Origin: Spongilla lacustris
Lineage: Eukaryota; Porifera; Demospongiae; Spongillida; Spongillidae
Assembly: GCA_949361645.1 (NCBI GenBank)
Contig: OX442425.1
Span: 751,832-815,831, forward strand
DNA length: 64,000 bases
Direction: 5' to 3'
Both the position numbers and the translations under genes were made by a program. Positions 60,812 to 64,000 of this stretch are shown one piece after another. A model generated the notes under the pieces. That model was not told where the DNA came from, made no database searches, and worked only from the letters and a program-made list of their open reading frames with translations. Position 1 is the stretch's first letter. Each line of letters starts with the position of its first letter.

Positions 60812-61318
60812 CGGGGGGGGGGGGGGGGGGTGTGCTATGCTTAGGTTGATCCTGATAACCAATTTTGGTAGCTGGTAATCCATAGCGGTTTAATGAAAAG
60901 CATGTTAGGCTAGGCATTAGAAAATGGCATTAAATATCATGATGCTCTGGTTGGAGCCTGGGTAAGGGCATTTGTGGTCTGAGCATAATATGTTCTTCCT
61001 TCACTACTAATACCTCCTCTCCTCCACTACTACTTCTTTTATAGGGGTCCCCTCGCCTTTCAAAAATAACCTGGCTGAGAGACTGGGTGTTGCTCACATG
61101 CCATTAGCTGTCTAAAAGAAAGAAATTGTTTGATTATTATGTGATTTAATGTTGATAGCAAGTGAGCAGATCAAACTGTCTTATACTGCTGTGATGTGAT
61201 GCACTATATTATATTCCAAGATTGCCCTTCTTTCTTTGTTTGCTCTCATGCATGCAACGTATAAGTAGGAACCCGCCGCGGAAAAAAAAGGAGTGAAACA
61301 AGATATAAAAATTTAATT
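60812..61318. other. Region without a recognised gene
   Basis: Starts with a poly-G run (60813-60830); nothing else seen. Confidence 0.4.
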
Positions 61319-61580
61319 AAAATAAAATTGGTGATGTAGGATTTGTAGACAGCACTTGAGTAAAAAGTAAGGAAACAAGGAATTACGGATATTATGCATT
61401 CATTAAATTATAAATATTACATACCTACATTTAGCACAGAATTTCAGGCAAGGTAATTTGCTAAATAATGTAGGTCTGTAATATTTATAATTTAATGAAT
61501 GCATAATATCCGTAATTCCTTGTTTCCTTACCTTTTACTCAAGTGCTGTCTACAAATCCTACATCACCAATTTTATTTTA
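61319..61580. repeat. 262-bp near-perfect hairpin (first of two)
   Basis: taaaataaaattggtgatgt at the left and acatcaccaattttatttta at the right, with arms of about 115 bp and very few mismatches around a short loop (near 61430-61470). Flanked by direct copies of acaagatataaaaa (about 61299 and 61581). Confidence 0.9.
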
Positions 61581-61861
61581 ACAAGATATAAAAAACATTC
61601 TCTCTGAGAAAGTTAGTGGTATATAGGATTTGAAGGCAATGGTGGTGTAAAAAGAAAGGGAACAAGGGATTCAGTGGAGATACAATGATTATTCCTATAT
61701 TTAGCAACATAATTGAAATGACGTTCTATACAGTGCTAAATATAGGAATAATCATTGTATCTCCACTGAATCCCTTGTTCCCTTTCTTTTTACACCACCA
61801 TTGCCTTCAAATCCTATATACCACTAACTTTCTCAGAGAGAATGTTTTTTATATCTTGTTT
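61581..61861. repeat. 281-bp near-perfect hairpin (second of two)
   Basis: acaagatataaaaaacattc at the left and gaatgttttttatatcttgt at the right, arms about 125 bp, loop near 61705-61735. Its arm parallels the first hairpin (gtggtatataggatttg / gtgatgtaggatttg; ggaacaaggga / ggaaacaagga), so the two are diverged members of one fold-back family side by side. Confidence 0.9.
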
Positions 61862-61979
61862 CATATTTTTTAAATAAGTGACTACTAGCTAGTACACGTG
61901 TACATGTAAGAAGTAAATTCGATTGTACGATAAAATCCAGCCGTTGCCATGTTATTGCCTAGCAACACAATGTTTACAG

Positions 61980-62295
61980 TTATGTTACATTTGCAGCTGT
62001 TCCATTAGTTCGATACTCACGCGCCAAGCTTTCCCTCTTAGAAGCTCGTTTCTCGTCTGAGTTCAGTTCATAACGTCGCTTCTTAGACGCAACAGAATTC
62101 TTTTCCTGTTGCCACCTCTTAGAAGCTTGATTCGACTCCAGATTTGCTCTGTACATATCACGAGCAGACGCCCGCCTTTGTTCAGCATCAGCATCGTACC
62201 GAACTCGGGAGGACTCTAACTCATAGTCTCGATTTAGGAATTAGGAGGTATTTCTCTCGTCGCTTAGCTTTCCTCTTTCGTAGCCGTAAAGGCAT
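61980..62295 (-). pseudogene. Basic coiled-coil repeat ORF with frameshift, mobile-element type
   Basis: From MPLRLRKRKAKRREKY (62295) the frame stops at 62221, but the next frame continues NRDYELESSRVRYDADAEQR and repeats such as ASKKRRYELNSDEKRASKRE down to a stop at 61980. A 1-bp change near 62240 would join them. It has the same start pattern and repeat style as the + ORF at 58857-59258. Confidence 0.45.
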
Positions 62296-62381
62296 TTTGA
62301 CAAAAACAACTTCGCTAGCTATGGTGAGCAAAACTAAAAACGCAAATGAAACTCCCACCTGTTCCATGCCAATCATACAAT

Positions 62382-63229
62382 CATAGATATTAGACTGGAA
62401 GGGATTGGAAACCAGACCAATTAACAAGTACAGTCCTGGCAGTTCAAGTCCCCAGGCCTTTACGGGTACAACGTTTGCACAGGAGCGAGCGGAAAAGAAC
62501 GTATCCGTGGATTGTGGTAAAGGGAACACTTTTCATAAAGTTCATAGTTTTGTAGGTTGTTTTATTTCACATTCAGATGATTTTCAGGGTGCAATCGACC
62601 ACATTATTGACGATGATTTGTTTTATCTCTAGGGCAAAAATTGCGCGCGAATTAAAGGCTTAGCTTTTAGATTTTTTTTTGGTCGTAGAAAACGCACAGA
62701 CGGCAAACTAACTATCCGTTGGCACATAGTTTTCATCTGGCTATCTGGTAGTCAACTTTTCAGAATTTTTACGACAAAGCTACGGTCGCTATACCGGTGA
62801 GTTCCACACCTAGTCAAAAGTAAGTTTTTTTTAATTTTTATATCGAGTACGACGCATTCATGTCACAAAAACTATACTGTGGTACGTAAAACACAGTGCT
62901 CAATCTGCCTATCGTAACGCCGTACCTTTACGTCGCTTTGTTCGGGCGTAGTACCGGTGAGTTTAATTCTAGACATGGAGCGCTTTAAGTCTAATATCTT
63001 CTCTTAGGAATGGAGTATTAAAAAAAGACTTACTTCTTTGTGATCCACAGTTCGTGCGCTACCTTATACTACTCTTCTTATTTGCCTCTTGTGTACTTGA
63101 CCAAAAACTTTTGAGGGGCGAGGTGCCAGACTAACCAATTAGCAACTGCCAGGAGTGTCCCCGCTACGTTCTATTGAAATGTATGGCGCACGTGCGCGGT
63201 TTCCAATCCCTTCCAGTCTAATATCTATG
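62382..63229. mobile_element. 848-bp TIR element with 7-bp target duplication (copy 2)
   Basis: Left end catagatattagactggaag then ggattggaaacc; right end inverse ggtttccaatcccttccagt then ctaatatctatg. Flanked by direct repeats atacaat (62375-62381 and 63230-63236). It shares length, the gggattggaaac inner end and subterminal tatggcgcacgtg with 48007-48861. No transposase is recognised. Confidence 0.85.
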
Positions 63230-64000
63230 ATACAATTCTGCAACATTGTCATGGAAACGGTTTTGTTTTAATATAGCGATTACGTACTTATATTTTGGCG
63301 CGCGAGAACAGCTGCTAATTACGTATATTGGTTACATGCTTTATTTATATATCTGATACCTGAAGATGTATTGTCAGATTTTTCTACGATTTTTGGTGTA
63401 ACTGGCGCTCTTTAAAACCTTTCCTATCTCGAGTTATACTCACCCATAAAGACGACGACGACTATGGACAAATTACGGTCTGGGAACGAGAACTACGTGC
63501 TTTTTTGTTCTCTTAAAGTAAACGGTTTGGCGACTTGAACAAAACATGAAAATGATCATCTTTCCATTGTGGATCGATAGCAATAAAGAGCTAAACTATC
63601 CGTTTCTTGGTTCGTGAGTTATACGCGGGACGCGTTTTTAAAATGATTTCATGATACGGCACAAATCCTATATGAGAGTTACTGCCGTAACTCTCGATTA
63701 TGTCTTGTATATTTACGTGACGTGACGTCACGTTTCGTTACATGACCGTGCTTCGCATCGAATCTTCTAGTGGGCGTGTGAGCTGTTGAACATCCTTCCG
63801 CAAAGAGCTTCTTTAATTTCGTTTAACCTTTTACTGTCTGAGGGCAACCTTTTTTAAAAATATTTTTAAAAGACGTTGCATAACGTGTAGGTTGTGATTT
63901 GTGTTTAATACATGTATCGATCTATAATAATGAATAATTTATAATGAACCGCCCGCCCGCATGCCTTGTATGTCCTATTGAAATGGGAAACAAGGAATCT
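63230..64000. other. Region without a recognised gene
   Basis: Contains the palindromic stretch cgtgacgtgacgtcacg near 63716-63732; nothing else seen. Confidence 0.4.

Noticed and set aside
62405..62632. 75-codon plus frame inside the 62382-63229 element
   Set aside because: Starts within the terminal repeat region and matches nothing recognisable; not supported as a transposase.

Overview
The window is a eukaryotic, clearly animal, assembly segment. Every protein gene I recognise is a metazoan-type gene split by very short introns (many 45-110 bp) with GT..AG ends. The compact genes, head-to-head gene pairs, receptor tyrosine phosphatase, iRhom, ferlin and FANK1 genes, and heavy intronic tandem repeats suggest an early-branching marine invertebrate. 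A sponge is my best guess, but it is an inference. Two 200-N runs (8740-8939 and 40469-40668) are assembly gaps that cut genes on both sides.

Positions 1-42.4 kb are gene-dense. In order: NT5C2 (+, 753-4764, complete), SEPSECS (-, 5083-8739, N-terminus lost in the gap), a sortilin/VPS10 receptor (+, 8940-9875, C-terminal part only), two tandem iRhom-like genes (-, 10250-15290 complete; -, 17024-21560 with apparent frameshifts), a small orphan gene (-, 21936-22761), an RNF4-type SUMO-targeted ubiquitin ligase (+, 22934-24523), sideroflexin (-, 25158-27237), FANK1 (+, 27360-29135), MEPCE (-, 29475-31108), a minimal MRPS34 (+, 31379-31794), a receptor-type protein tyrosine phosphatase (+, 32287-39519, truncated) and a ferlin (-, 40849-42358, N-terminal part). 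I rebuilt exon structures by hand from splice-site phase and family homology. For the complete genes the exon sums are whole codon numbers and close to the family lengths.

Positions 42.4-64 kb hold almost no host gene. They contain DNA-transposon relics: a two-copy terminal-inverted-repeat family with 7-bp target duplications (48007-48861 and 62382-63229), a 1.6-kb fold-back element with TA duplications (54444-56063), long hairpins (61319-61861), MITE-like palindromes, a broken transposase-like region (52454-53207), and basic repeat ORFs of mobile-element type near 58.9 and 62.2 kb.

The genes are not an operon or pathway; they are independent housekeeping and signalling genes. Themes that stand out are (1) a receptor phosphatase whose Ig-like domain after the membrane span lacks the canonical cysteines; (2) tandem iRhoms with near-identical membrane halves but strongly diverged cytoplasmic halves; (3) many tandem repeats that start or end exactly at splice sites.
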